DNA of 10,754 nucleotides, taken from Kiritimatiellia bacterium. Lineage in GTDB: Bacteria > Verrucomicrobiota > Kiritimatiellia > SLAD01. This document shows positions 1 to 6,091 of the stretch, one piece after another. Each line of letters begins with the position of its first letter. Positions within the stretch are counted from its first letter, which is position 1. Location: positions 1-10,754 of the forward strand of contig SLLF01000219.1 in NCBI GenBank assembly GCA_007134175.1, given 5' to 3'. The notes below the pieces were generated by a model. That model was given only the letters and a program-made list of their open reading frames with translations, made no database searches and was not told the origin of the DNA. The position numbers and the translations under genes were made by a program.

Positions 1-260
1 AAATAACCGATTCCGCCCAAACGCAACTCAAACGTATTAGTGCCCTGAGCGGTGATCGTCATGCGCTCCTTGACACCATCCACTTGACCGGGATCGAGTC
101 CACCCAGAAAGAGCAGGGTAAGGTGCATCTGTTCCGCGCGCGCCCAGCACACGTTAATGCCAGCTAGCGGCAGCTGTTTCTGCAGCTCAACCAGTTCCCG
201 GATAACGTCTCCCGACAGGTTGAGCGCGATGAAACAGCGTTGGACGTTGGTCATCGTCAT
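1..260 (-). CDS. thpR: RNA 2',3'-cyclic phosphodiesterase (ThpR/LigT family), N-terminal part; cut by window edge
   Basis: The first 86 residues are visible; the rest lies left of the window. The sequence begins MTMTNVQRCFIALNLS, typical of the 'R-x-F-[IV]-A-[IL]' opening strand of the 2H phosphoesterase superfamily. The first HxTx catalytic motif is seen as H46-L-T48-L in the stretch QMHLTLLFLG. The second HxTx motif, needed to complete the active site, would be beyond the edge. Family members open 2',3'-cyclic phosphates on RNA ends, giving 2'-phosphates, and act in the cytoplasm. The ATG at 258-260 lacks a good ribosome-binding site, and the same frame stays open upstream to a stop at 369-371. 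An upstream start such as the GTG at 354-356 or 279-281 is therefore possible, although the family normally starts near the chosen ATG. The gene is divergent from the UPF0316 gene. The family call is fairly sure; the start is not. Confidence 0.85.
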   Translation of the reverse strand, partial: MTMTNVQRCFIALNLSGDVIRELVELQKQLPLAGINVCWARAEQMHLTLLFLGGLDPGQVDGVKERMTITAQGTNTFELRLGGIGY

Positions 261-387
261 ATGGTGCCCATAATCAATCACAGCGTCAGGATTGGGTAAA
301 GTGCTTTTCCCAAGGTCCAGGAGATACCTCTGCTCCGGTCTAATCAAGATTGTCACTACAGGCTGCCCTCACTCTCATGTGTTCCTG

Positions 388-399
388 TTCCTTAAGGAA
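388..399. repeat. 12-base perfect palindrome TTCCTTAAGGAA, possible operator
   Basis: TTCCTTAAGGAA reads the same on both strands. It sits inside a larger imperfect hairpin: CTCACT at 368-373 can pair with AGTGAG at 399-404. No T-run follows on either strand, so it does not look like an intrinsic terminator. Its place in a divergent spacer fits a regulator-binding site, but no regulator gene is nearby and the role is inferred only. Confidence 0.3.
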
Positions 400-448
400 G
401 TGAGCGGGATGGTTTTCCGGCTCTTTTATGAATTATTTTTTTAGGCGT

Positions 449-472
449 GCAAGCGGCACGTGCCGGGTTTGC
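449..472. repeat. Imperfect 24-base inverted repeat with perfect core CGGCACGTGCCG, possible operator
   Basis: The core at 454-465 is a perfect 12-base palindrome centred on CACGTG. Flanking GCAA (449-452) and TTGC (469-472) extend the symmetry with mismatches between. The adjacent T-rich tract (434-442) lies on the side that would not give a terminator for either strand. The most economical reading is a dimer-binding operator between two divergent genes. Chance occurrence in GC-rich DNA cannot be excluded. Confidence 0.3.
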
Positions 473-570
473 ATCGACAGCATGCCTAGGCAAGGTTTAG
501 GGTTTGTCCGTAACTTAAAGGCGTGTCTCCAACCAAGGGCACGTGGGCGGCGATCGGTGATCATACTGAC

Positions 571-575
571 GGGAG
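571..575 (+). promoter_or_regulatory. Ribosome-binding site GGGAG deciding the UPF0316 start
   Basis: GGGAG lies 10 bases before the ATG at 586. No comparable site precedes the in-frame GTG at 523, so the ATG at 586 is preferred. Confidence 0.55.
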
Positions 576-585
576 ATTGGGTATA

Positions 586-1179
586 ATGCTGGAATTTTGG
601 CAGACTCATGGTTATGCGTGGATCATTCTTCCATTGCTGATCTTTTGCGCGCGTATACTGGACGTTACCGTCGCTACACTCCGTTTGATGTTCCTCGCGC
701 GGGGAGCGAAGACGCCGACGGTCATCACCGGGTTTTTCGAGGCGTTGATTTGGATCATTATTATCAGCCAGGTCATCCGCAACCTGGACAACGTGATGAG
801 TTATGTCGCGTACGCTGGCGGATTTGCTGCCGGCAGCTACATCGGGATGCGCATCGAGGAGCGACTGGCGCTGGGGAAGGTAGTGCTCCGGGTCATCTTG
901 CGCAAACCAGGCGATGTGGTGGTGAATGCCCTGCGCGAGCAGCACCACAGCCTAACCTGCGTTGACGCCGAAGGGGCCCGGGGACCGGTACAGATTCTTT
1001 TCATGGTGCTCAAGCGCTCTGAGATCAAGGCCGTACTGGCCTTGATAAAGCAATATAACCCGAACGCATTTTACACCATTGAGGACGTACGTTATGTTAG
1101 TGACCGCGTTACGCCCGAAGCGGCGGCCACCCCGTTGAGCGGCTGGGCCTTGGGCAGATGGCGCTTACGATTCAAATGA
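586..1179 (+). CDS. UPF0316/DUF2179 family membrane protein
   Basis: A 197-residue protein whose length and layout match the UPF0316 family (a DUF5698-like membrane part followed by DUF2179). Hydrophobic segments lie at about residues 10-26, 46-64 and 71-89, the last rich in small residues (YAGGFAAGSYIG). A soluble C-terminal domain runs from about residue 98 to 172 and contains the family's R-x-P-G-D stretch and a closing YNPNAFYTIEDVR. The function of the family is not established; the soluble domain resembles ligand-binding or regulatory folds found beside membrane domains. The frame is open back to a GTG at 523, but the extra 21 residues look unlike the family and lack a ribosome-binding site. 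The 3' end overlaps the next gene, so the two are probably co-translated. Confidence 0.85.
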   Translation: MLEFWQTHGYAWIILPLLIFCARILDVTVATLRLMFLARGAKTPTVITGFFEALIWIIIISQVIRNLDNVMSYVAYAGGFAAGSYIGMRIEERLALGKVVLRVILRKPGDVVVNALREQHHSLTCVDAEGARGPVQILFMVLKRSEIKAVLALIKQYNPNAFYTIEDVRYVSDRVTPEAAATPLSGWALGRWRLRFK

Positions 1180-2174
1180 TAGCTAAACGATATCCCACTC
1201 TTTTACGTCACCGCCGGTGGTTCAGCCTACTGGTCGTCGGGTGCTGCAGTTGGACGGCTTTGGCTGGCGGTCCGCGTTTAACCGTTGATGCCCCCCACTT
1301 CAATTTCGGCGAGCAGCCCAATCATCTTACCATTGAGCATACCTTTGAGGTCCGCAATGACGGCGACGCCCCGCTGGAAATCGAACGCATCCGGTCGTCC
1401 TGCGGCTGTACGGTGGGTGCGGTTTCCCAGCGCCGGCTGGCGCCAGGCGAAACGGCCACGATCACCGCCCACTATCGCTTGACCGGCCGCCGCGGCAACC
1501 AGTACAGCGTGCTGACCCTGGAAACCAACGACCCGGTTAATCCTCACACACGGCTAATTATGTCGGGGTACGCCCTGCAGGAAATGGTGGTACAGCCGGC
1601 CCATCTCTTTTTTGGCGAGGTGACGAAGGACGCTGTGCCAGCACGAACGATTCAAATCCGCGGCGAACCCCACCAGCCGTTTTCCATTACCCGAATCACC
1701 ATGGAGGGCGATGGCTTTTCGTGGGATGAGCCGATGACGATTGCGCCGCACGACTATCATTTGACGGTTACCGTAAGCGATGGTGGGCCGGCCGGGGCGT
1801 TACACGCCGCACTGGCCATTCACACCACGCATCCGGATTATCCCGTCCTGACCGTTCCCTTGCGGGCCAATAGGGCGGGACCGCTGAATGTGGCGCCGGC
1901 GGCGTTAACCCTGGTGCTGGACCCGGATCGATCGGTAACCCGATTTGTCGTCGTGCGCCCGGGCACCGTTCAAGATTTCGAGATCACTGAAGTGCAATCT
2001 CCGATCGCCGACGTGGATGTGCGATTGGTTCGTTTGGGCACTGGGGGGTATCGTATCCAGTTAACTAATTTACGCGGGCTATCGGAATTGGCCGGACAAC
2101 CTCTGCGCATTTACACGACGGCCGAGGCCATGCCGGTAATTGAAGTACCTTTTGATCTTATCCAACAACCCTGA
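1176..2174 (+). CDS. Exported DUF1573 domain protein with Ig-like repeats
   Basis: A 332-residue protein that begins with a basic RHRR stretch and a short hydrophobic core ending ALA-GG, a plausible signal peptidase I site near residue 30. VVGC at residues 20-23 is an alternative lipobox, so it may instead be a lipoprotein. A DUF1573 domain follows (about residues 38-135) with its hallmark S-C-G-C-T (C76, C78), then two further beta-rich segments (about 138-235 and 240-330), giving three Ig/ASH-like units. Such proteins are common in PVC and Bacteroidota envelopes; their role is not known, though structural or binding functions are assumed. The ATG at 1176 forms an ATGA overlap with the upstream stop, which suggests translational coupling. 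An in-frame ATG at 1158 would add six residues (MALTIQ) and overlap the upstream gene by 22 bases. Neither start has a clear ribosome-binding site. Confidence 0.85.
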   Translation: MIAKRYPTLLRHRRWFSLLVVGCCSWTALAGGPRLTVDAPHFNFGEQPNHLTIEHTFEVRNDGDAPLEIERIRSSCGCTVGAVSQRRLAPGETATITAHYRLTGRRGNQYSVLTLETNDPVNPHTRLIMSGYALQEMVVQPAHLFFGEVTKDAVPARTIQIRGEPHQPFSITRITMEGDGFSWDEPMTIAPHDYHLTVTVSDGGPAGALHAALAIHTTHPDYPVLTVPLRANRAGPLNVAPAALTLVLDPDRSVTRFVVVRPGTVQDFEITEVQSPIADVDVRLVRLGTGGYRIQLTNLRGLSELAGQPLRIYTTAEAMPVIEVPFDLIQQP

Positions 2175-2235
2175 ACACCTCATTTGTCCAGATGACCACC
2201 GCCAACAAGACAGAACCGAAGTAAGGAGTACCGCC
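2175..2235 (+). promoter_or_regulatory. Short spacer before the S41-like gene, with strong ribosome-binding site
   Basis: AAGGAG at 2223-2228 lies seven bases before the ATG at 2236 and fixes that start. An in-frame start lying further upstream, inside the DUF1573 gene, is therefore rejected. I see no terminator hairpin here, so read-through from the DUF1573 gene is likely. Confidence 0.7.
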
Positions 2236-3549
2236 ATGATTTCCCATTACCAATCCTATACCCGCCCCGTCAGTCGGTACGGCCGGACACCACCCATTTC
2301 TCGACTTCCGCTCGCGTTACTGGTCGCGGCCTTTTTGCCCTTTGTGATGCCCGTCGAGGCCGAGACAGATCCCGCAGAGCTGCTGCAGGCGACGTACGGG
2401 AATGAATCCCTGATTCGGCGCCTGGGCGACCTGCTGATGACTTTCCAGCAGGCCGGCTTGGAGTGGGAGGAAGATGCGTTATTCGAGCAACTGGCCACCA
2501 CGCTCGTGCAGCGACTGGATCCACAGGGCGGCCTCGATAATGAGGCGGCCATCTCCGCGCGTCAGCGGCGCCGATCAGGTTGGGTTTATGCCCCCGGCCT
2601 GCGGCTAGCCACTACAAACGATACCGTGGTGATCGCAGACGTGCATCCAGACAAGCCCGCCGCCGAGGCGGGATTGCAACCCGGCGTGGTGGTCCGGCAG
2701 GTGGACACCCATGACGCCGGAAAACGCGGCCTGTTCCAGTTGGAACAGGCGTTGCGGTCTGATGAGGCCAAGCCGCTTAACCTGGTTGTCGGCGACGAGG
2801 TCGATGGCGTGCGCACCCAGCGCGTGGACCGCGTAGCCATTCAATTGCCCGCCGTAGATCGCGCCGAAGCCCTGCCGTTTGATCTTGGCTATATCCGGAT
2901 CAACCGGTTGCGTGCGGAAACCGGAGCGGAGGTGGCCGATCAGATACATGCCTGGCAGGAAAAGGATTTCTACGGTCTACTGTTGGATTTGCGTGACGCG
3001 GACGGGTATGATTGGGACAGCATCGAGACGATTGCCACTCTTTTTGCAGAGGAAGGGGCCTTGCTCTATACCGTCCGGGACGGTGCCGGCCAGGACATAC
3101 GCACGGCCAAAGCGGACGCGCCACCGGTCAACGCGTTGCCGTTGATGGTGCTGGTTGATGAAGACACGCGGGGGGGCGCTGAAGTCCTGGCCGCCATATT
3201 GCGCGACAGCGTACGCGGGGCGATGCTGTTTGGACGCCCCACCGCCGGAGACTTCCTGTTGCAGGAAACATTGGTATTACCCGACGACACCCGTATCCGG
3301 CTGGCTACCCGGGAATTGATCACCGGCAACGGCTCGATATACACCGGCGGCACGGGCCTGACACCGGCGGTACACACCGCCACCGTGGACCCGCAGGAAC
3401 ACAAGCCGGTACGGTCGGGACGGACCGAGTTGCTGGACGAGGAAATCGCACAGGAGCATTTATTCTACCGGATTCGCGGCGACGCCACGCTGCGGCGCGC
3501 CGTGGACGTGCTATTGGGGTTAAAGGCGCTGGGCATTGAGCTGCGCTAA
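2236..3549 (+). CDS. Exported S41 (C-terminal processing) peptidase homologue, catalytic dyad missing
   Basis: A 437-residue protein with a signal peptide: basic N-region, hydrophobic core LPLALLVAAFLPFVMPV at about residues 24-40, and likely cleavage after VEA near 42. A helical region follows, then a PDZ domain (about 116-188, containing PAAEAGLQPG) and an S41 core (about 205-390). The core keeps the family architecture: DLGYIRI, LLLDLR, LMVLVDE, LFGRPTAGD and a late TGGTGLTP. In active family members the 'S-A-S-A-[SA]-E' box carries the nucleophilic serine and 'T-x-G-K' the general-base lysine. Here the equivalents read T-R-G313-G-A-E and T-A-G-D339, so both residues are absent, and the usual N-P-G-G after LDLR is D-A-D-G-Y. 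The conserved glutamine (Q343) remains. It is probably a non-cleaving binding or scaffold protein of the periplasm. Its stop overlaps that of the convergent ABC gene. Confidence 0.85.
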   Translation: MISHYQSYTRPVSRYGRTPPISRLPLALLVAAFLPFVMPVEAETDPAELLQATYGNESLIRRLGDLLMTFQQAGLEWEEDALFEQLATTLVQRLDPQGGLDNEAAISARQRRRSGWVYAPGLRLATTNDTVVIADVHPDKPAAEAGLQPGVVVRQVDTHDAGKRGLFQLEQALRSDEAKPLNLVVGDEVDGVRTQRVDRVAIQLPAVDRAEALPFDLGYIRINRLRAETGAEVADQIHAWQEKDFYGLLLDLRDADGYDWDSIETIATLFAEEGALLYTVRDGAGQDIRTAKADAPPVNALPLMVLVDEDTRGGAEVLAAILRDSVRGAMLFGRPTAGDFLLQETLVLPDDTRIRLATRELITGNGSIYTGGTGLTPAVHTATVDPQEHKPVRSGRTELLDEEIAQEHLFYRIRGDATLRRAVDVLLGLKALGIELR

Positions 3550-4472
3550 GTGCGTGTCAACTCCAGATAGGCGTCCTCAAGGCTGTGCCCATCGCAAGCC
3601 AGCTCACGCAGCCGCCAGCTATGGCGCACGGCCAAATCGTAGCAGCGCGTCCGCAAATCTGTTTCGGACGTGCTCTTGATCACGCATAACCACCAGTCCC
3701 CTTCCGGTGTCATTTGCAATTCCGTCAGCCCCGGCAACGCTTGCAGGCCGGCCTTGATTTCGGCGCGTACCCCTTTGATTTCCACCCTGATGCGCTGGCC
3801 GCCACTCAACTCACGGCTTAAACCAGAGGGGGTGTCGGCCGCCACGATACGCCCCTGCCGCATGACGAGGACACGGTTGCAGGTCCGTTCGACTTCCGGC
3901 AAGATGTGCGTACACAGGAGGATGGTATGGGTGGCGGCCAACTCGCGTATCAAGTTGCGGACCTGCCGGTTCTGGTCCGGATCGAGCCCCAGCGTGGGCT
4001 CGTCAAGGAGCAGCAGATCCGGCTCGTGCACCAACGCGTCGGCCAGTCCGACCCGTTGCCGGTAGCCTCGTGACAGCCGGCCAATCAGTTCACGCCCCAT
4101 GGTGCCTAGACCGCACCGCTCCTTGGCGCTCGCCACCGTCGTGCGCAACCGGCCCCCGCCCAATCCCTTGATGCGAGCACGGTAGCAGAGGTATTCGTCT
4201 ACGCGCATTTCAGGATAGAGCGGAACCGACTCGGGCAGGTAGCCCGTGCGCCGCCGCACGTCCAGCGATGCGTCCCTCACATCAAACCCGGCCACCTGCA
4301 CGTCACCACCGGATGCCGCGAGGTACCCGGCGAGAATGCGCATGGTGGTCGTTTTCCCGGCCCCGTTAGGGCCAAGAAAACCAACCACTTCGCCGCGCTC
4401 AACGGTAAAGGAGATATCGTCGACAACAGCCACGCCTTGATAGGTCTTGGTAAGGTGCGAAACGGCAATCAT
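3546..4472 (-). CDS. ABC transporter ATP-binding protein, GldA/NosF-like
   Basis: A 308-residue ATPase subunit that would sit on the cytoplasmic face of a membrane transporter. Visible motifs are Walker A GPNGAGKTT (34-42), a GYLPES Q-loop region with Glu in place of Gln (81), signature LSRGYRQR (133-140), Walker B LLLLDE (153-158), the D-loop LGLDP and the switch histidine in CTHIL (H189). The LSRGYRQR signature and GYLPE are typical of the GldA/NosF/CcmA-like export group. A C-terminal domain of about 85 residues ends SLEDAYLELT, as in that group. The ATG at 4472 is chosen because the conserved sequence begins IAVSHLTKTY; a TTG at 4508 is possible. No permease lies beside it: the downstream gene is convergent and the upstream one divergent. 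The substrate is unknown. Confidence 0.9.
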   Translation of the reverse strand: MIAVSHLTKTYQGVAVVDDISFTVERGEVVGFLGPNGAGKTTTMRILAGYLAASGGDVQVAGFDVRDASLDVRRRTGYLPESVPLYPEMRVDEYLCYRARIKGLGGGRLRTTVASAKERCGLGTMGRELIGRLSRGYRQRVGLADALVHEPDLLLLDEPTLGLDPDQNRQVRNLIRELAATHTILLCTHILPEVERTCNRVLVMRQGRIVAADTPSGLSRELSGGQRIRVEIKGVRAEIKAGLQALPGLTELQMTPEGDWWLCVIKSTSETDLRTRCYDLAVRHSWRLRELACDGHSLEDAYLELTRT

Positions 4473-4560
4473 GCCCGTGACGATAGAGGATGACCCCGCC
4501 GAACGCAATTTGAAACCGACCTAGACAGACGGCTCCGTGTGGCCTACAACTAGTAGCGCG
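4473..4560. promoter_or_regulatory. Divergent spacer between the ABC ATPase and DUF2851 genes
   Basis: These 88 bases separate two divergent starts and must supply at least one promoter. Neither downstream start has a good Shine-Dalgarno sequence. The only respectable promoter match is on the plus strand and is listed separately. Confidence 0.45.
4522..4550 (+). promoter_or_regulatory. Candidate sigma70-type promoter for the DUF2851 gene
   Basis: TAGACA (4522-4527, five of six to TTGACA) and TACAAC (4545-4550, four of six to TATAAT) are separated by exactly 17 bases. Transcription would start near 4556-4558, only a few bases before the ATGs at 4561 and 4567. The messenger may thus be nearly leaderless, which fits the missing ribosome-binding site. 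The match could be chance. Confidence 0.35.
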
Positions 4561-6078
4561 ATGGCAATGCCCCCTGAATTGGTTTCTCGCAATCCGGTCA
4601 CCCGCACGAATCCTTATGCGTGGCCGTTTGACGCCCCCTGCTTCCCGCGGTCGGCGGCATACCGGTCTTGGCTAGTCCCTGAGGCCGTGGGTCTGCGGGA
4701 ACGCGGCGGTGCCCGGTCCGTCTTTCCCTATTCAGAGCGCCACCTGCAATGCGTCTGGTATGATCCCGTCCTGCGCCCGGCCCGGTTGCAGACGCGCGAT
4801 GGCGAGCAGGTGACGGTGGAACAGGCCGGCATTTGGAATCAAGAGGCCGGTCCCGATTTTATGGGGGCCGTGGTGCGTATCGGACCTGATCGGCGCCGGG
4901 TAGCCGGCGATGTGGAAGTACACATCCATCCGGCCGATTGGGACGCTCACGGTCACGGACATGACCCCCGTTACCGGCAAGTGCGTTTTCATGTCACCTA
5001 TTTCCCCGGTCCGCCAGCCGCGGTGCCGGTGCCGGGTGCGGTGCAGTTGGCGCTGCGCGACCTGTTGCAGCAACAGCCGGGCTTTTCCTTTGAGCAGGTG
5101 GATGTGGCCGCCTATCCATACGCCGCGCGCGCCGACATGCCGCCCTGCTCGCGGGTGCTGACCCGTTTTACCCCCGAAGAGCGACAAGCGGTGCTGTACG
5201 CAGCCGGCGAGGAACGCTTGCAACGGAAGGCCGCCCGTCTACGGCAACGGATGGACGAACAGGACGCTGAACAGGCGCTCTACGAGGAAGTGCTCACGGC
5301 GCTCGGCTACAAACATAACAAGGCGGCCGGCCGCTATCTGGCCCAGTGCTTGCCGCTGGAGGAGTTGCGCGCGGTCAGCGGTGGCGAGGTGCAGGCGGCC
5401 TACGCCTTGCTGCTGGGTGTGGCGGGACTGCTGCCGGACGCCGCGCGGCGCTATCATGATCCGGAGGTTGCCCGCTGGGTTCGTGGGCTGTGGGACCACT
5501 GGTGGCGTCCCCGCGCCCGCTACGAAACCCGTCGGCCGCGACCGGAATGGCGCTTGAGCGGCGTGCGACCCGCCAACCACCCGGCGCGCCGCCTGATGGC
5601 GGCCGCCCGGATGTTCGTGGCCGAGCCGCGTTTCAGCACGTTCATACAAACGGCCGCTACGCACCAGCCAACCCATTGGGTCAAGCTGGTCCTGGCCTAT
5701 CTGACGGAATTAAGCGACGAATATCTCACCCCGCGGCTCAGCCTGACCGGGCGGCCACGGGACCAGGCGGTCGCCCTCGTCGGCTCCACGCGCGCCGCCG
5801 CCATGCTCACCAATGCCGCGATTCCCTGGCTGGCGGCCACCGGCGGCTACGATGGCGCCGTGCGCCACGCGCTGGAGGCCCTGCCACCCGAAGGCGACAA
5901 CGGTATCGTCAAACAAACGGCTTTCTACCTCTTCGGTCGCGACCATGCACCGCGCTTATATCGGTCCGCCCTGGCCCGTCAGGGATTACTACAGATTTTC
6001 CAGGACTTCTGTCTGAATGACCGTTCCCGCTGTGAACGTTGTACGTTTCCGGCTGCGCTCGGGCGAATGAAGGATTAA
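4561..6078 (+). CDS. DUF2851 family protein
   Basis: A 505-residue soluble protein matching the DUF2851 family. An N-terminal block reads RHLQCVWYDP (60-69), then AGIWNQEAGPDFMGA (89-103), then GDVEVHIHPADWDAHGH (116-132). These carry the family's G-P-D-F and V-E-x-H plus D-W-x-x-H signatures, which look like a metal- or nucleic-acid-binding site though no activity is known to me. The middle (about 205-330) is helical and Arg/Ala-rich. A C-terminal cysteine set, C484, C491 and C494, in FCLNDRSRCERC could bind a metal ion. There is no signal peptide or membrane segment. The ATG at 4561 is chosen; the ATG at 4567 is equally possible and a GTG at 4537 less so, and none has a ribosome-binding site. 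The gene is convergent with the CobW gene, with 13 bases between the stops. Confidence 0.85.
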   Translation: MAMPPELVSRNPVTRTNPYAWPFDAPCFPRSAAYRSWLVPEAVGLRERGGARSVFPYSERHLQCVWYDPVLRPARLQTRDGEQVTVEQAGIWNQEAGPDFMGAVVRIGPDRRRVAGDVEVHIHPADWDAHGHGHDPRYRQVRFHVTYFPGPPAAVPVPGAVQLALRDLLQQQPGFSFEQVDVAAYPYAARADMPPCSRVLTRFTPEERQAVLYAAGEERLQRKAARLRQRMDEQDAEQALYEEVLTALGYKHNKAAGRYLAQCLPLEELRAVSGGEVQAAYALLLGVAGLLPDAARRYHDPEVARWVRGLWDHWWRPRARYETRRPRPEWRLSGVRPANHPARRLMAAARMFVAEPRFSTFIQTAATHQPTHWVKLVLAYLTELSDEYLTPRLSLTGRPRDQAVALVGSTRAAAMLTNAAIPWLAATGGYDGAVRHALEALPPEGDNGIVKQTAFYLFGRDHAPRLYRSALARQGLLQIFQDFCLNDRSRCERCTFPAALGRMKD

Positions 6079-6091
6079 CCCGCGCGCCGCG

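Larger units (their letters stand above)
261..585. promoter_or_regulatory. Divergent intergenic spacer between thpR and the UPF0316 gene
   Basis: This 325-base spacer must hold the promoters for both divergent genes. It contains two perfect 12-base palindromes (388-399 and 454-465) and an AT-rich tract (424-443) unlike the surrounding GC-rich DNA. I could not find a convincing -35/-10 pair on either strand. On the minus strand, TTGCAC (452-447) followed by CATAAA (430-425) at 16-base spacing is the best I see, and it is weak. About 110 bases next to thpR are open in the thpR frame and might be coding if that gene starts upstream. No convincing independent small gene or RNA was recognised. Confidence 0.5.

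Noticed and set aside
449..472. Inverted repeat as an intrinsic terminator
   Set aside because: No T-run follows the stem on either strand; the T-rich tract precedes it on the plus strand.
582..587. TATAAT hexamer just before the UPF0316 start
   Set aside because: It overlaps the ATG itself, and no -35 element lies at 16-18 bases. A promoter here would start transcription inside the gene.
433..948. Minus-strand open frame opposite the UPF0316 gene
   Set aside because: It is antisense to a recognisable membrane protein and has low-complexity polar composition with no family features.
3170..3176. Run of seven G within the S41-like gene as a frameshift that creates the apparent loss of the catalytic Ser
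   Set aside because: The frame before (LMVLVDED) and after (AEVLAAIL, LFGRPTAGD) the run aligns with the family in one frame, and the Lys is lost independently 26 residues later.
4246..4440. Small plus-strand open frames opposite the ABC ATPase
   Set aside because: They are shadows of the Walker A region on the minus strand, with no ribosome-binding site or family resemblance.
6079..6091. Terminator between the convergent DUF2851 and CobW genes
   Set aside because: Only 13 bases separate the stops, and I see no hairpin with a T-run.
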